A stretch of 44,038 nt of DNA, taken from the NCBI GenBank assembly GCA_937920555.1, contig CAKZTM010000026.1, positions 1-44,038 of the forward strand. The letters are read 5' to 3'. A model generated the notes under the pieces. That model ran no database searches. It was not told the DNA's origin and was given only the letters and a program-made list of their open reading frames with translations. Position 1 is the first letter of the stretch, and each line of letters opens with the position of its first letter. Shown here piece after piece: positions 1 through 9,827 of this stretch. Source of the stretch: an uncultured Paracoccaceae bacterium. Its GTDB lineage: Bacteria; Pseudomonadota; Alphaproteobacteria; Rhodobacterales; Rhodobacteraceae. Both the position numbers and the translations under genes were made by a program.

Positions 1-59
1 TGAAATCTTTGATTTCAGATAGCTTTGGGCGATTGCAGGTTTAAGGCGGACCGCTCTAA
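1..59 (-). repeat. Dispersed intergenic repeat, copy cut by the window edge
   Basis: This stretch contains the small inverted repeat TGAAATC-TTT-GATTTCA, then ends in a segment (about 37-59, CAGGTTTAAGGCGGACCGCTCTA) that closely matches the reverse complement of the left end of the repeat at 20041-20117. The centre is shorter and more diverged than in that copy, and the outer end would lie before position 1. It sits just downstream of murD. It is probably a member of a genome-wide intergenic repeat family; whether it acts in transcript processing is unknown. Confidence 0.55.
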
Positions 60-130
60 CGCCCGTTTCAGCGTAAAAAACCGACCACCTGCACCATAAC
101 CCAATCCGCATTTGCCAAGGCGTGCAAACC

Positions 131-1537
131 TCAGTCAGCCATCCCCAGCTTTTCCACCAGAGCTACAAAAGCATCCCCGCGGGCCTCAAAACTTTTAAAC
201 TGATCGAAACTTGCACATGCAGGCGCCAGCAGGACCACATCGCCCGGCTCAGCCTTGGCAAGCGCAGACGTCACAGCCGCATCCAGCGTGCCGGACACCT
301 CATGAGGACGCTCCCCCAAACTGGCGGAAAATGACGCCGCCGCTTCACCAATCAAATAGGCGTGCTTGACCCGGTCAAATAATGGCTTCAACGGCTCAAT
401 GCCGCCTTCCTTGGGTTTACCACCGGCAATCCAGTGAATGTTCTCAAAGGCTTGCAAAGACTTCTCTGCCGCGTCCGCATTGGTGGCTTTGCTGTCATTG
501 ACAAATGTAACCCCGCCGAGATCACCCACGATTTGACATCGATGAGGCAGCCCCGGATAGCTTGCCATAGCCGCCTCAATGTCCTTCGCACCCAGACCCA
601 AAATCCGTGCAACCGCATAGGCGGCACAGGCATTTTGATGGTTGTGAGTCCCGGGCAAATTGCGCATGGGCCGCAGATCAATGGACGCCACTTGCCGTTC
701 CCGGCGCCACTCAGCCAGAAATCCTTTGCGGGCAAAAATCGACCAGCCATCTTTGAGCCTTTGAGTGACCGAAACCCGCAACACCGGGTCGCCCGTATCG
801 GCCTCTTCACGCAACTGACCGGCCAGAAAGCGGCCCTCTTTCTCGTCCACACCAATGATCGATTTTTCAGCCCCACCAAGGGCAAACAGCCTTGATTTCG
901 CGGCAAAATATCCCCCCATCCCACCATGCCGGTCAAGGTGATCGGGAGAGAGGTTGAGAAAGACCGAAATGTCCGGCGCCAAAGCCCGCGCGACCTCGGT
1001 TTGATAGGAAGACAGTTCCAAAATAATGATATCCCCATCGATAGCAGGGTCCAAATTCAACACCGGCACACCGATATTTCCACCCATTTGCGCCGCCTTG
1101 CCGCATGTATTGAGGATATGATGGGTCAATGCGGTCGTGGTCGATTTCCCGTTTGACCCGGTAATGCAGACAATGCGCGGGATAACATCAAACTGATCCC
1201 AGTCCGAGGTTGCAAAGGACCGGAAAAACAGCCCCACGTCGTTGTCGATCACCACACCTAGGTCCTGGGCCTTGACCACCACAGGATGGGGTTCGGGATA
1301 AAGATGCGGTATCCCCGGCGAGACAATCAATGCCTTCACACCGGGCCATGGCTTATCCTTGGAAAGGTCCGCAATTTCAAAGCCTTGAGCAGCGGCCTCA
1401 ACCCGGGCAGCCTCGGTGTCATCCCATGCCACGACCTCGGCCCCGCCGGCCTGCAAGGCGGTCAGCACGGACAGACCGGTGCGTCCAAGTCCCAACACCG
1501 CAACTTTGTGGCCTTTGTATCCGCGTACAGGGATCAT
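131..1537 (-). CDS. murD: UDP-N-acetylmuramoyl-L-alanine--D-glutamate ligase
   Basis: MurD adds D-glutamate to UDP-MurNAc-L-Ala in the cytoplasm, using ATP, during peptidoglycan precursor synthesis. The 468-residue protein has an N-terminal Rossmann-like uridine-binding region ([10 protein letters not shown], residues 12-21), the Mur ligase P-loop GSNGKSTT (127-134), the central [12 protein letters not shown] motif, NDSKATN, and the C-terminal [12 protein letters not shown] motif typical of MurD. The length is normal and the ATG start fits the N-terminal fold. It is the last gene of the dcw cluster in this window. It is separated from mraY by a plus-strand aquaporin gene, so it either has its own promoter in 1538-1730 or is read through antisense to that gene. 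Confidence 0.97.
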   Translation of the reverse strand: MIPVRGYKGHKVAVLGLGRTGLSVLTALQAGGAEVVAWDDTEAARVEAAAQGFEIADLSKDKPWPGVKALIVSPGIPHLYPEPHPVVVKAQDLGVVIDNDVGLFFRSFATSDWDQFDVIPRIVCITGSNGKSTTTALTHHILNTCGKAAQMGGNIGVPVLNLDPAIDGDIIILELSSYQTEVARALAPDISVFLNLSPDHLDRHGGMGGYFAAKSRLFALGGAEKSIIGVDEKEGRFLAGQLREEADTGDPVLRVSVTQRLKDGWSIFARKGFLAEWRRERQVASIDLRPMRNLPGTHNHQNACAAYAVARILGLGAKDIEAAMASYPGLPHRCQIVGDLGGVTFVNDSKATNADAAEKSLQAFENIHWIAGGKPKEGGIEPLKPLFDRVKHAYLIGEAAASFSASLGERPHEVSGTLDAAVTSALAKAEPGDVVLLAPACASFDQFKSFEARGDAFVALVEKLGMAD

Positions 1538-1730
1538 CGGTGCAACCTCTCGTCCATTTGAGTGTTGGTTTAACGCAAATCCTGAGCGTTACAAGCGACC
1601 ACTCCGGCCCCCGCGAACAAGACGGCTTATCGCCAGAATGGGAAAACCGCCCAACATTTCCCATATCGTTTCCGTGCAACTCGGCGTAGGTCACAGTTAC
1701 TGGAAACAAACAAAATGAAGGGGACATAAG

Positions 1731-2417
1731 ATGAAAAAGGAATTGGCCGAGGTCATCGGCACATTTATTCTGGTATTCTTTGGGTGTGGATCAGCGGTAT
1801 TGATGGGCGAGCAAATAGGTATGCTCGGTATTTCTCTCGCCTTTGGTTTGTCGATCGTGGCGGCAGCCTATTCGGTTGGCAACATTTCAGGGGCCCATCT
1901 CAACCCGGCGGTAAGCCTGGGTATGGTAACCGCAGGCAAGATGTCTGTGGCAGAGTTTATTCGCTACGCCATCGCGCAAGTTGTGGGCGCCATTTTGGCC
2001 GCCTTCGTACTGATGCTGGTTGCTCAGGGTAAGGCGGACTACACGGTCGCTGGAAACGGTCTTGGCCAGAACGGCTTTGGTGCCGGGTATCTGGGCGAGT
2101 ATAACATGGCATCCGCGTTTATCTTTGAGTTTGTGATGACCTTCTTGTTTGTCACTGTGATCCTTGGCGCGACCCAAGTTGGCGCACCTGCTTTGATGGC
2201 GGGCTTGGCAATTGGTTTGACGCTGGCCGCGATCCACCTTGTGGGTATCAACGTGACCGGTGTGTCAGTTAACCCTGCACGGTCCATCGGACCTGCACTC
2301 TTTACAGGTGCTATTGGCCCGCTTTGGTTGTTCATCGTGGCACCTCTTGCAGGTGGCGCACTGGCGGGACTTCTGTTTGCCAGCGGTATGACAGACGCAA
2401 AGCTCGACGAAGCGTAA
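1731..2417 (+). CDS. aqpZ: Aquaporin Z family water channel
   Basis: This 228-residue protein is an inner-membrane MIP-family channel. It shows both pore motifs, HLNPAVSLG near residue 63 and SVNPARSIGPALF near residue 184, and six hydrophobic segments with the internal two-fold repeat of the family. The length and the opening MKKELAEVIGTFILVFFGCG match AqpZ, so water rather than glycerol is the likely substrate. A good ribosome-binding site (GAAGGGGA, about 1717-1724) precedes the ATG. The gene lies between mraY and murD but on the opposite strand, and a strong terminator follows it, so it behaves as a self-contained unit placed inside the cell-wall cluster. Confidence 0.96.
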   Translation: MKKELAEVIGTFILVFFGCGSAVLMGEQIGMLGISLAFGLSIVAAAYSVGNISGAHLNPAVSLGMVTAGKMSVAEFIRYAIAQVVGAILAAFVLMLVAQGKADYTVAGNGLGQNGFGAGYLGEYNMASAFIFEFVMTFLFVTVILGATQVGAPALMAGLAIGLTLAAIHLVGINVTGVSVNPARSIGPALFTGAIGPLWLFIVAPLAGGALAGLLFASGMTDAKLDEA

Positions 2418-2443
2418 GCTACTAAAACCGATTAACGAGTTTC

Positions 2444-2473
2444 AATCCCGGGGGCGCACCCCGGGATTTTTTT
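2444..2473 (+). terminator. Rho-independent terminator of aqpZ
   Basis: A ten-base-pair stem (AATCCCGGGG paired with CCCCGGGATT, loop GCGCA) runs straight into a run of seven T. It lies 27 bases after the aqpZ stop and five bases before the end of the convergent mraY gene. On the minus strand there is no T run, so it should not stop mraY-to-murD transcription efficiently. Confidence 0.92.
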
Positions 2474-2477
2474 GTGC

Positions 2478-3563
2478 CTACCGCACTTTCAGCGTGGCCA
2501 ATCCCAGAAGCGCCAGGATCACGGCGATGATCCAGAAACGGATCACGATTTGCGCCTCACCCCAGCCCAGCTTTTCAAAATGGTGGTGAATGGGCGCCAT
2601 CAAAAAGACCCGCTTTCCGGTCATCTTGAAATATCCGACCTGAATAATGACCGACAAAGCCTCGACCACGAACAGACCGCCCACGACGGCCAAAACGATC
2701 TCGTGCTTGGTGGACACGGCAATCGCCCCCAGCGCACCGCCCAGCGACAGCGAGCCGGTATCGCCCATAAACACCGCCGCAGGTGGGGCATTGAACCACA
2801 AAAACCCCAAACCAGCGCCGATCAATGCGGCCACAAAGACCATGATCTCGCCGGTTCCAGCCACGTAATGCACGTCCAGATACTCGGTAAAATCGGTCCG
2901 CCCAACCGCATAGGCAATCACACCCAGCGAGCCTGCTGCAATCATCACAGGCATAATCGCAAGCCCGTCCAGACCGTCCGTAAGGTTCACTGCATTGGCC
3001 GACCCGACAATCACAATCATCGCAAAGGGCACAAACAAAAAGCCCAGATAAAGCAGCGCATCCTTAAACACCGGAAACGCCAGATAACCGGACAAATTCT
3101 CGGGGTGCAGATACATCGCCCAAATTGACGCAATAAACGCGATAACAAAGCCCGCAGCCAGCCGAATGCGGCCTGACACGCCTTTGTGGTTTTGCTGGGT
3201 GACTTTGTAATAGTCGTCAGAAAACCCGATCAAACCAAAGCCCAAAGTCACAAACAGAACCAACCAGACATAGCCGTTATCAAGCCGCGCCCAAACCATG
3301 GATGACAAGATCACAGCACCCAAAATGAGCATCCCGCCCATGGTCGGCGTGCCGGTTTTGGTCAGCAGATGGCTCTCGGGGCCGTCCTCCCTGATGGGTT
3401 GACCCTTCACTTGCATACGTTTGAGCATGTTAATCATCGGGCGCCCAAACACAAAACCGAAGATCAGCGCGGTAAAGAAAGCGCCCCCGGCCCGAAAGGT
3501 GATATAGCGAAAGAGATTGAAGATATCTCCGCCATCAGAAAGAGCGCTTAGAAAATATAGCAT
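2478..3563 (-). CDS. mraY: Phospho-N-acetylmuramoyl-pentapeptide transferase
   Basis: MraY transfers phospho-MurNAc-pentapeptide to undecaprenyl phosphate at the inner membrane, making lipid I. The 361-residue protein is polytopic and shows the family signatures in order: KTGTPTMGG near residue 70, the catalytic pair D116-D117 in [30 protein letters not shown], and the cytoplasmic [13 protein letters not shown] motif close to the C-terminus. The length is normal. Its ATG directly abuts the murF stop codon, which indicates translational coupling within the dcw operon. Confidence 0.97.
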   Translation of the reverse strand: MLYFLSALSDGGDIFNLFRYITFRAGGAFFTALIFGFVFGRPMINMLKRMQVKGQPIREDGPESHLLTKTGTPTMGGMLILGAVILSSMVWARLDNGYVWLVLFVTLGFGLIGFSDDYYKVTQQNHKGVSGRIRLAAGFVIAFIASIWAMYLHPENLSGYLAFPVFKDALLYLGFLFVPFAMIVIVGSANAVNLTDGLDGLAIMPVMIAAGSLGVIAYAVGRTDFTEYLDVHYVAGTGEIMVFVAALIGAGLGFLWFNAPPAAVFMGDTGSLSLGGALGAIAVSTKHEIVLAVVGGLFVVEALSVIIQVGYFKMTGKRVFLMAPIHHHFEKLGWGEAQIVIRFWIIAVILALLGLATLKVR

Positions 3564-5021
3564 TCATGTCCCCGTTTGTGTTGGGTTATCGTTGGTGTCG
3601 CGGATGTGACCCATGGCCTTTATGGCGTCAACCACTTTGCCAAGGGCCGTCCCCAAAGAGGCTTTGACCATCACCACATCGCCCGCATCCAGAAGATGGG
3701 CCACATCAGCCGCCAGTTGCGCGCTATCGGCATAATGGCGACCGCGCTTGTGATCAGGCAAAGCGCTGCGAATGGCTTCCATCAACGGGCCCACCGTGTG
3801 AACCCGGTCCAAATGCGCCATAGCATCAAGTGTTGCCAACTCTATATGTTTCGCCCGCTCTTGGGGGCCCAGCTCAAGCATGTCGCCGATGATGGCAATG
3901 CGGCGCCCCTTGGCGACCCGGCCAATCCCGTCGGTGGGTTGAGACAGGGCCAAACCATCCAAAGCCGCCTTCATGGAGGCCGGGTTCGCATTATAGCTTT
4001 CGTCGATCAAAACGATCGAGCCGTCCACATCCGGTTGCCCCAAATCAATAATGATGCGAGAGCCGCGCCCGTCCGGCGGCGACCAATTTGCCAACTCCAA
4101 ACAGGCCTGCGCAATATCGCCGCCCGCGGCCTCAACGGCGGCCACCACACCAAGGGCGTTTTGCGCCAGATGTGCCCCGGGTGCGGAGAGTTTGAAATGG
4201 AATTTCTTGCCGTCTTTTCGGTAAGTTACTGCCGAGCCGTCAGAGGTCGCCCGAATGCGCCGAAGATCAAACTCCGGGCGCCCCGCATAGCCATATCGCA
4301 ACTGATGCGCCCCGGCGCGTTTGGCCGCCCGGGTCAAAATGGCATAGGTTGGAATGTCGCGGTTGATCACCGCGCTGCCTCCCGGCTCCAACCCCTCGAA
4401 AATCTCCGCCTTGGCCTTTGCGATTTCCCGCACAGATTTGAAGGCCGCCATGTGCACTTCCGCCACCGTGGTCACCATCGCCACATGAGGACGGGTCAGA
4501 CGCGACAACGGACCGATCTCACCGGCATGGTTCATGCCCAGCTCAACCACCGCAAAATCCGTGTCAGCGGGCATGCGGGCAAGTGTCAGCGGCACGCCCC
4601 AGTGGTTGTTGAAACTGCGCTCGGCGGCATGCGTTTTGCCCTGAGGGGACAATGCGGCGCGCAACATATCCTTGGTGCTGGTTTTGCCCACCGACCCGGT
4701 GACCGCAATAACCTGGCCGGTCATACGCGCGCGCGCGGCCTGCGCCAAACGCTGCAACCCGTCCAGAACATCCCCGACAATCAGAAGCGGCGCATCGCTT
4801 GGCACATTTTCGGGCACCCGCGACACAAGTGCGGCGGCGGCCCCCTTCTCCAAGGCCTGTGCGACAAACTCATGCCCGTCGCGCATATCTGTGAGTGCTA
4901 CAAACAAATCACCGGGCTGCAGGGAGCGGGTATCAATCGACACACCTGTGGCGGACCAATCCGCAGTCAAACGTCCACTTGTTGCACGTTTGGCATCTTG
5001 CGATGTCCAAAGCGCGCTCAT
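3564..5021 (-). CDS. murF: UDP-N-acetylmuramoyl-tripeptide--D-alanyl-D-alanine ligase
   Basis: MurF joins D-Ala-D-Ala to the UDP-MurNAc-tripeptide, the last cytoplasmic step of precursor synthesis. From the chosen ATG the protein has 485 residues, with the Mur ligase P-loop GSVGKTST at 109-116, ERSFNNHWGVPLTL, ELGMNHAGEI and the C-terminal DESYNANPASM motif. The frame is open to a GTG at 5045, but ATG 5021 (MSALWTSQDA) gives the usual MurF N-terminus. The 103-base gap to murE is unusual for this operon and holds a copy of the 20-bp palindrome at 5050-5069, upstream of the start and in the same orientation. Confidence 0.96.
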   Translation of the reverse strand: MSALWTSQDAKRATSGRLTADWSATGVSIDTRSLQPGDLFVALTDMRDGHEFVAQALEKGAAAALVSRVPENVPSDAPLLIVGDVLDGLQRLAQAARARMTGQVIAVTGSVGKTSTKDMLRAALSPQGKTHAAERSFNNHWGVPLTLARMPADTDFAVVELGMNHAGEIGPLSRLTRPHVAMVTTVAEVHMAAFKSVREIAKAKAEIFEGLEPGGSAVINRDIPTYAILTRAAKRAGAHQLRYGYAGRPEFDLRRIRATSDGSAVTYRKDGKKFHFKLSAPGAHLAQNALGVVAAVEAAGGDIAQACLELANWSPPDGRGSRIIIDLGQPDVDGSIVLIDESYNANPASMKAALDGLALSQPTDGIGRVAKGRRIAIIGDMLELGPQERAKHIELATLDAMAHLDRVHTVGPLMEAIRSALPDHKRGRHYADSAQLAADVAHLLDAGDVVMVKASLGTALGKVVDAIKAMGHIRDTNDNPTQTGT

Positions 5022-5049
5022 TGAGCCGTGTCCCTGAAGCGCCACTGTT

Positions 5050-5069
5050 CTACTTTTCTAGAAGAGTAG
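5050..5069 (-). promoter_or_regulatory. Palindrome copy 1 (upstream of murF)
   Basis: Read on the minus strand this is CTACTCTTCTAGAAAAGTAG, identical to the copies at 11281 and 36419. It is a 20-bp palindrome with one mismatched pair, centred on CTAG, and lies 28 bases before the murF ATG in the murE-murF gap. It looks like a binding site for a dimeric protein or a small RNA hairpin. The factor is unknown. Confidence 0.6.
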
Positions 5070-5124
5070 TCCCGCAGCCGCAAAACCACTTCAAAATCAA
5101 TGCCTTGCAAAATCCAAACCGTGC

Positions 5125-6639
5125 TCATGCGCCAACCTCATCAAGAGCCGCGACCGCAATGCTGGCTTGTTCGGCGTCATCAAACGGGAACACATCCATA
5201 CCGATTTCCTGCCCGGTCTCATGGCCTTTGCCAGCAATCAACAACGTGTCACCGGGGCCAAGCGCATCCACAGCGGCCAAAATAGCCTCCGCGCGGTCCC
5301 CATATTCATTGGCGTCTGGACAGCCGCGCATCACCTCTTGCCGGATCTCCGCAGGCACCTCGCTACGCGGATTGTCATCGGTCACAAACACCACATCCGC
5401 ATGTTCCGCCGCAGCCTTGCCCATCAATACGCGCTTGCCCGGGTCACGGTCGCCGCCTGCCCCAAACACCACCAAAAGACGCCCCAAAACATGAGGCCGC
5501 AAATTCATCAGCGCCGTCTGCAGCGCATCAGGCGTATGGGCATAATCCACAAACACCGCCGCCCCATTACGACGGGTTGCGGCCAACTCCATGCGTCCGC
5601 GCACTGTCTGAAGCAATGACAAACCGCCAAACACTTCCGATGGCGACAGCCCCGACCCCAACGCCAGACCGGCGGCCACAAGCGCGTTGAACGCCTGAAA
5701 CCCCCCGATCAGATTAAGCCGCGCTGTGTGCGCCTCGCCGCCGTAGGAGAACCGAATATCCTGGCCGGAGGCATCAAACCGCTGCGCCGTCAGACGAATA
5801 TCAGCCTCTTGCGCGCGCCCCACAAGGATCAAGCGCCCGCCGCGGGCCGTCGATATCTCGGCAATGCGGCGCGAGGCCGGATCATCGCAGTTCAAAACCG
5901 CAACGCCATCGGGGCGCAAGACGCGCTCGAACAAGCCTGCCTTGGCCGCAAAATACTCTTCAAAATCGGCGTGGTAATCCAAATGATCACGAGTGATATT
6001 TGTGAATGCCGCAGCCGTCAGATCGACCGCATCCAGACGGCGCTGCGCCAACCCGTGCGAGGACGCCTCCATCGCCGCATGGGTCACTCCATCAGCGGAC
6101 AGATCCGCCAAAAGCCGGTGCAAAGTGATCGGCTCGGGCGTGGTATGGCTGAGCGGCCCGGACACCGCCCCCTCCACGCCAGTGGTACCAAAATTGACCG
6201 CCATGGCTCCACCATTTTCCCAAATCTGCCGGGTGAAGCTGGCCACGCTGGTTTTGCCATTGGTGCCAGTGATCGCCACAACAACTTCGGGCTGTAGGTC
6301 AAAAAACCGGGCCGCCGTCTCAGCCAGAACCAAACGGGCGTCATCAGCGATAATAACGGGCAATGAAAAGGCTGGGAAATCGCGGGCAATGATGGCCTGC
6401 CCCGCCTCATCGGTTAGAATAATTGCAGCGCCCATACGACGGGCATAATCGGCAAACTCAGCCCCATGAACCGCACTGCCGGGCATCGCTGCGAACAAAT
6501 GGCCGGGCTTGGTCTCGCGGCTGTCCACGGAAAGGCCGCTGATACGTGGCTCCTTGCTCCAGATGCCGCCACGGGCATAGCCGTCCAACCCCAAGGATTG
6601 CAGGCTGCGGTCTTCGATCTTTCCGGCGGCACCAGTCAT
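5125..6639 (-). CDS. murE: UDP-N-acetylmuramoyl-L-alanyl-D-glutamate--2,6-diaminopimelate ligase
   Basis: MurE adds the third residue of the stem peptide. The 504-residue protein has the P-loop GTNGKTS (125-131), the TTPEP substrate motif (166-170), EASSHGLAQRR, a lysine in FAAKAGLF (K233) at the place of the carbamylated lysine, and the motif DNPR (422-425). DNPR is the signature of enzymes selecting meso-diaminopimelate rather than lysine, as expected for a Gram-negative wall. The ATG lies 25 bases after the ftsI stop, so the two are probably co-transcribed. Confidence 0.97.
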   Translation of the reverse strand: MTGAAGKIEDRSLQSLGLDGYARGGIWSKEPRISGLSVDSRETKPGHLFAAMPGSAVHGAEFADYARRMGAAIILTDEAGQAIIARDFPAFSLPVIIADDARLVLAETAARFFDLQPEVVVAITGTNGKTSVASFTRQIWENGGAMAVNFGTTGVEGAVSGPLSHTTPEPITLHRLLADLSADGVTHAAMEASSHGLAQRRLDAVDLTAAAFTNITRDHLDYHADFEEYFAAKAGLFERVLRPDGVAVLNCDDPASRRIAEISTARGGRLILVGRAQEADIRLTAQRFDASGQDIRFSYGGEAHTARLNLIGGFQAFNALVAAGLALGSGLSPSEVFGGLSLLQTVRGRMELAATRRNGAAVFVDYAHTPDALQTALMNLRPHVLGRLLVVFGAGGDRDPGKRVLMGKAAAEHADVVFVTDDNPRSEVPAEIRQEVMRGCPDANEYGDRAEAILAAVDALGPGDTLLIAGKGHETGQEIGMDVFPFDDAEQASIAVAALDEVGA

Positions 6640-6664
6640 GCTCTTGCCTTCTTTTTTAAACGCG

Positions 6665-8470
6665 TTACTGAGAGGCCAATGTCACGATTGCCCCGCTGTC
6701 AGCCCTTTCTGTCCCGCGTCCACTAAGCGGGCGCAAGCCCAAAACAGGAGCAATGCGCCGAATAATCTCACCGGCAATGGGCGCCGCCGTCCACCCGGCG
6801 GTCCGCTTGGGTTTACCCGCCACAATGTCCTGCGGCTCGTCCAAGGTCACCACCACCACGTAGCGTGGATTTTGGGCCGGAAAAATCGCCGCGAAATTCG
6901 ATATCACCCGGTCCGCGTAATACCCGCCCGTAGGCTTGGGCTTCACGGCCGTCCCGGTTTTGCCACCAACCTCATAGCCTTCCACATCCGCCAGCGAAGC
7001 GGTCCCGTCCGTCACCACTTTGCGCAACATATAGCGCAGCGAGCGCGAGGTCTTCTCGGACACAACCCGGCGTGGGGGATCAATCTTCGCGCCCCCCTTC
7101 ATCAAGGTCGGCTGAACCAGCAACCCGCCATTGGTCAAACTGGCATAGGCAGACGCCAAATGAACCGGGGTCGCCGACAAGCCATGCCCGTAAGAGATTG
7201 TAATGGCTGAGATTTCCGACCAATTCTTCTTGGGGTAAATCGGCGCTGCGGATTTGGCCGCAGGCAATTCCATCAATGTTGGCGACAAAAAGCCCAGATC
7301 ATCCAGAAGCGCCCTTTGCGCCTCAACGCCAAATTCCATGGCCAAGCGCGCAGACCCCACATTGGAGCTTTTGACCAGCACATTGGTCAAAGATTGAAAG
7401 GGGCCGTAATTGTGGTTGTCAAACTCCCGGATCGGGAAACGCCCCCAGCGCAAAGGTTTGGTGTCGATCAACGTATCGGGCGTGGCGATACCGGTCTCCA
7501 TGGCCAATGCCACAGTAAACAGCTTGTAAGATGACCCCAATTCATAAACACCTTGGGCGGCTTGATTAAACAAGGGGCTGTCAGCGGGATCACCCTTCTT
7601 GGGCGCGGCCGGCGGATTGTTGGGGTCAAAATCCGGCATGCTGGACATGGCAACCATCTCCCCGGTATTGGCATCCATTACGACTGCCGAGGCGCCCTTT
7701 GCGTTCATCAAAGTCATGCCCCGGTAGAGCACCTGCTCGACAATCGATTGCGCGGTCAAATCAATGGACAGCTCCAAAGGCGCGCCCAATGTGTCTTGCG
7801 CCCGCAGCCGCTCATCGAACCAATATTCAACGCCAGACCGGCCCACCACTTCTGCGGCTGCGATCTCCTCATTGCCGTAGCCCGCGCCGCCCAGAATATG
7901 TGCAGCCAATTTGCCGTTGGGATAAAGCCGCGTCTCCCGCTTACCCAAAACCAGCCCCGGCTCGCCCAGATCATGGACCGCTTGCGCCTTTTCCGGCGAA
8001 ACTTTGCGCTTTACGAACAAGAACTTGGCAGGGGGTGCAAACCGGCGTTTCAAAACCCGGGGATCAAGGTCAGGGAAAATCCGCGCCAAGCCTTCGGCCG
8101 CCGCATTCCGGTCAATCATCTGATGGGGATGTGCGATGATAGATGTCGTGGTGATGTTCGTGGCCAAGATCCGCCCGTGCCGATCGACGATATCCGCCCG
8201 GTCCGAGACGATCTTCTTGGCTTCAATCGCGGCAATCTCTGCGGGTGTTTGCGTCGTGGCCAACACCACCATGCGCAGCCCGATCATGCCAAAGCCACCC
8301 AAAAACATGCATGCAATCAATAAGATACGAAATTGTGCATGCTGATGCTCGCGCTTGCGCTTCGACTGAACCTTGGCCAGACGGGCCTCGGCCTCCTTGC
8401 GGTCCGGGTCCAGACCTTGCTCGCGGGCGGCAATGATCCGTGCAAGGGGGCGAAGGGGACGTCGGATCAT
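6665..8470 (-). CDS. ftsI: Septal peptidoglycan transpeptidase FtsI (PBP3)
   Basis: FtsI cross-links septal peptidoglycan in the periplasm. The 601-residue protein has a basic cytoplasmic N-terminus, one membrane anchor at about 48-70, a PBP dimerisation domain (about 90-230) and a transpeptidase domain carrying all three penicillin-binding motifs: SSYK at 313-316 with S313 as nucleophile, SSN at 368-370 and KTG at 504-506. The second motif and VGGKTGTA are typical of class B PBPs. It begins 11 bases after the ftsL stop. The cytoplasmic N-terminal tail is somewhat long and charged, with many Arg and Glu residues. Confidence 0.96.
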   Translation of the reverse strand: MIRRPLRPLARIIAAREQGLDPDRKEAEARLAKVQSKRKREHQHAQFRILLIACMFLGGFGMIGLRMVVLATTQTPAEIAAIEAKKIVSDRADIVDRHGRILATNITTTSIIAHPHQMIDRNAAAEGLARIFPDLDPRVLKRRFAPPAKFLFVKRKVSPEKAQAVHDLGEPGLVLGKRETRLYPNGKLAAHILGGAGYGNEEIAAAEVVGRSGVEYWFDERLRAQDTLGAPLELSIDLTAQSIVEQVLYRGMTLMNAKGASAVVMDANTGEMVAMSSMPDFDPNNPPAAPKKGDPADSPLFNQAAQGVYELGSSYKLFTVALAMETGIATPDTLIDTKPLRWGRFPIREFDNHNYGPFQSLTNVLVKSSNVGSARLAMEFGVEAQRALLDDLGFLSPTLMELPAAKSAAPIYPKKNWSEISAITISYGHGLSATPVHLASAYASLTNGGLLVQPTLMKGGAKIDPPRRVVSEKTSRSLRYMLRKVVTDGTASLADVEGYEVGGKTGTAVKPKPTGGYYADRVISNFAAIFPAQNPRYVVVVTLDEPQDIVAGKPKRTAGWTAAPIAGEIIRRIAPVLGLRPLSGRGTERADSGAIVTLASQ

Positions 8471-8481
8471 CAGCTCGGCTT

Positions 8482-8832
8482 TCAGTTGTCGGTTTCGTCT
8501 CGTGCAGCGGCGCTCAAAGTGTTGGAGATCAGCCCACCAAGCCCATCGCTTGGCTCGGCAATCTCAGCCACCGTGCCGTAATGATCAGCGCGCACAGGCA
8601 CCAATCTGAGAATTTCGAAATTGGCCTCCGCCAGACGGGTCAACCGCTCGGGACGGTTCAGATACGCCCACTCGGCGTTGAGAACCTCAATTTTGTCCGT
8701 TTCTTCAATGATCTTGTGCTCGATAACCGCAACCCGGCGCTCGGCGGCACGGGTGGTGTAGTTCACGCTATAGGCCCAATAGGCCGAGAGAATTAGGAGG
8801 CAGCTGGAAAACAGGTAAAAAAGCGTTCTCAT
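8482..8832 (-). CDS. ftsL: Cell division protein FtsL
   Basis: This is a small bitopic divisome protein of 116 residues. One membrane segment lies at about 4-22 ([19 protein letters not shown]), followed by a periplasmic heptad-like helix (about 27-62) and the [19 protein letters not shown] motif typical of alphaproteobacterial FtsL. In known systems FtsL forms a complex with FtsB and FtsQ that controls FtsI and FtsW. Identification rests on size, topology, the RPERL motif and the position between rsmH and ftsI. The start overlaps the rsmH stop by four bases. Confidence 0.9.
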   Translation of the reverse strand: MRTLFYLFSSCLLILSAYWAYSVNYTTRAAERRVAVIEHKIIEETDKIEVLNAEWAYLNRPERLTRLAEANFEILRLVPVRADHYGTVAEIAEPSDGLGGLISNTLSAAARDETDN

Positions 8833-9827
8833 GAGTGGTGTCCTTGACGCAAATTATGTGGGGGAACTCCAAGCGACTTGAAGTCTACAGATCCGGCAGG
8901 CGCATCCAGCCTGCGGGCGACGCGCAGTTTTGCAGACCGCGCGCGGGGGTTTGCGGCGACTTCAGCCGGTGTTGGGCCAACCGCTTTGCGGGTCACACGC
9001 TCAAATCGTGGGGGGATTTGTTGAGCTTGCGGTGCAAAGCGGTTGGCGTTCGGAGCCGACCCTGAACGGGCCTGCATGAACCTCTTGACGATGCGGTCTT
9101 CAAGGCTGTGGAACGTGACCACCGCCAGAAATCCGCCGGGTTTGAGCATCGCCTCAGCGGCCACCAGACCGCGGGCCAGCTCGCCCAATTCGTCGTTAAC
9201 TGCAATTCGAAGCGCCTGAAAGCTACGGGTGGCCGGGTGCGGTTGGCCGGGTTTGGCGCGGGGAAGCGACTGCTCTACGATCTCACAAAGCGCAGCAGTG
9301 GTAAGGATGTCTGCCGACTTTCGGGCCTTTACAATGTTGCGCGCAATCCGCCTGGAGGCGCGCTCCTCACCAAACTGAAACAAAATATCGGCAATATCCG
9401 CCTCATCGGCAGAATTCACGATGTCCGCCGCCGACGGCCCGGACCGCTCCATGCGCATGTCCAAAGGACCGTCGCGCATGAACGAAAAGCCGCGCTCGGC
9501 CTGATCAATCTGCATGGAGGACACGCCGATATCGAGAACGATACCATCCAGCCCATCAATGCCTTGAGCGTCGCAAATCCGGTCCAAATCACCAAAGCGA
9601 CCATCAGCCAGCGTCAACCTGTCGCCAAATTCAGCAGCAAAAACAGCCGCTTGACTTAGGACCTCCGGGTCACGGTCGACACCAATGACCCGGATTGCAC
9701 CGGCCTCCAACAACGCACGTGTATATCCGCCTGCACCAAATGTTCCATCGAGCCAAACCCCGGCCACAGGGGACACGGCAGCAATGAGCGGCTCAATCAG
9801 AACCGGGATGTGAGGGGCCTCGGTCAT
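8829..9827 (-). CDS. rsmH: 16S rRNA (cytosine(1402)-N(4))-methyltransferase
   Basis: RsmH (MraW) methylates N4 of C1402 in 16S rRNA with S-adenosylmethionine. The 332-residue protein starts [14 protein letters not shown] and has the SAM-binding motif [12 protein letters not shown] (about 25-36), [18 protein letters not shown], and the C-terminal [13 protein letters not shown] motif, all hallmarks of the family. It overlaps mraZ by four bases and ftsL by four bases, so the three genes are translationally coupled at the head of the dcw operon. Confidence 0.97.
   Translation of the reverse strand: MTEAPHIPVLIEPLIAAVSPVAGVWLDGTFGAGGYTRALLEAGAIRVIGVDRDPEVLSQAAVFAAEFGDRLTLADGRFGDLDRICDAQGIDGLDGIVLDIGVSSMQIDQAERGFSFMRDGPLDMRMERSGPSAADIVNSADEADIADILFQFGEERASRRIARNIVKARKSADILTTAALCEIVEQSLPRAKPGQPHPATRSFQALRIAVNDELGELARGLVAAEAMLKPGGFLAVVTFHSLEDRIVKRFMQARSGSAPNANRFAPQAQQIPPRFERVTRKAVGPTPAEVAANPRARSAKLRVARRLDAPAGSVDFKSLGVPPHNLRQGHHS

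Noticed and set aside
3576-5024. 482-codon open frame on the plus strand
   Set aside because: It lies wholly antisense to murF, which has every family motif. The translated product is rich in His, Arg and Gly, as expected from a GC-rich shadow frame.
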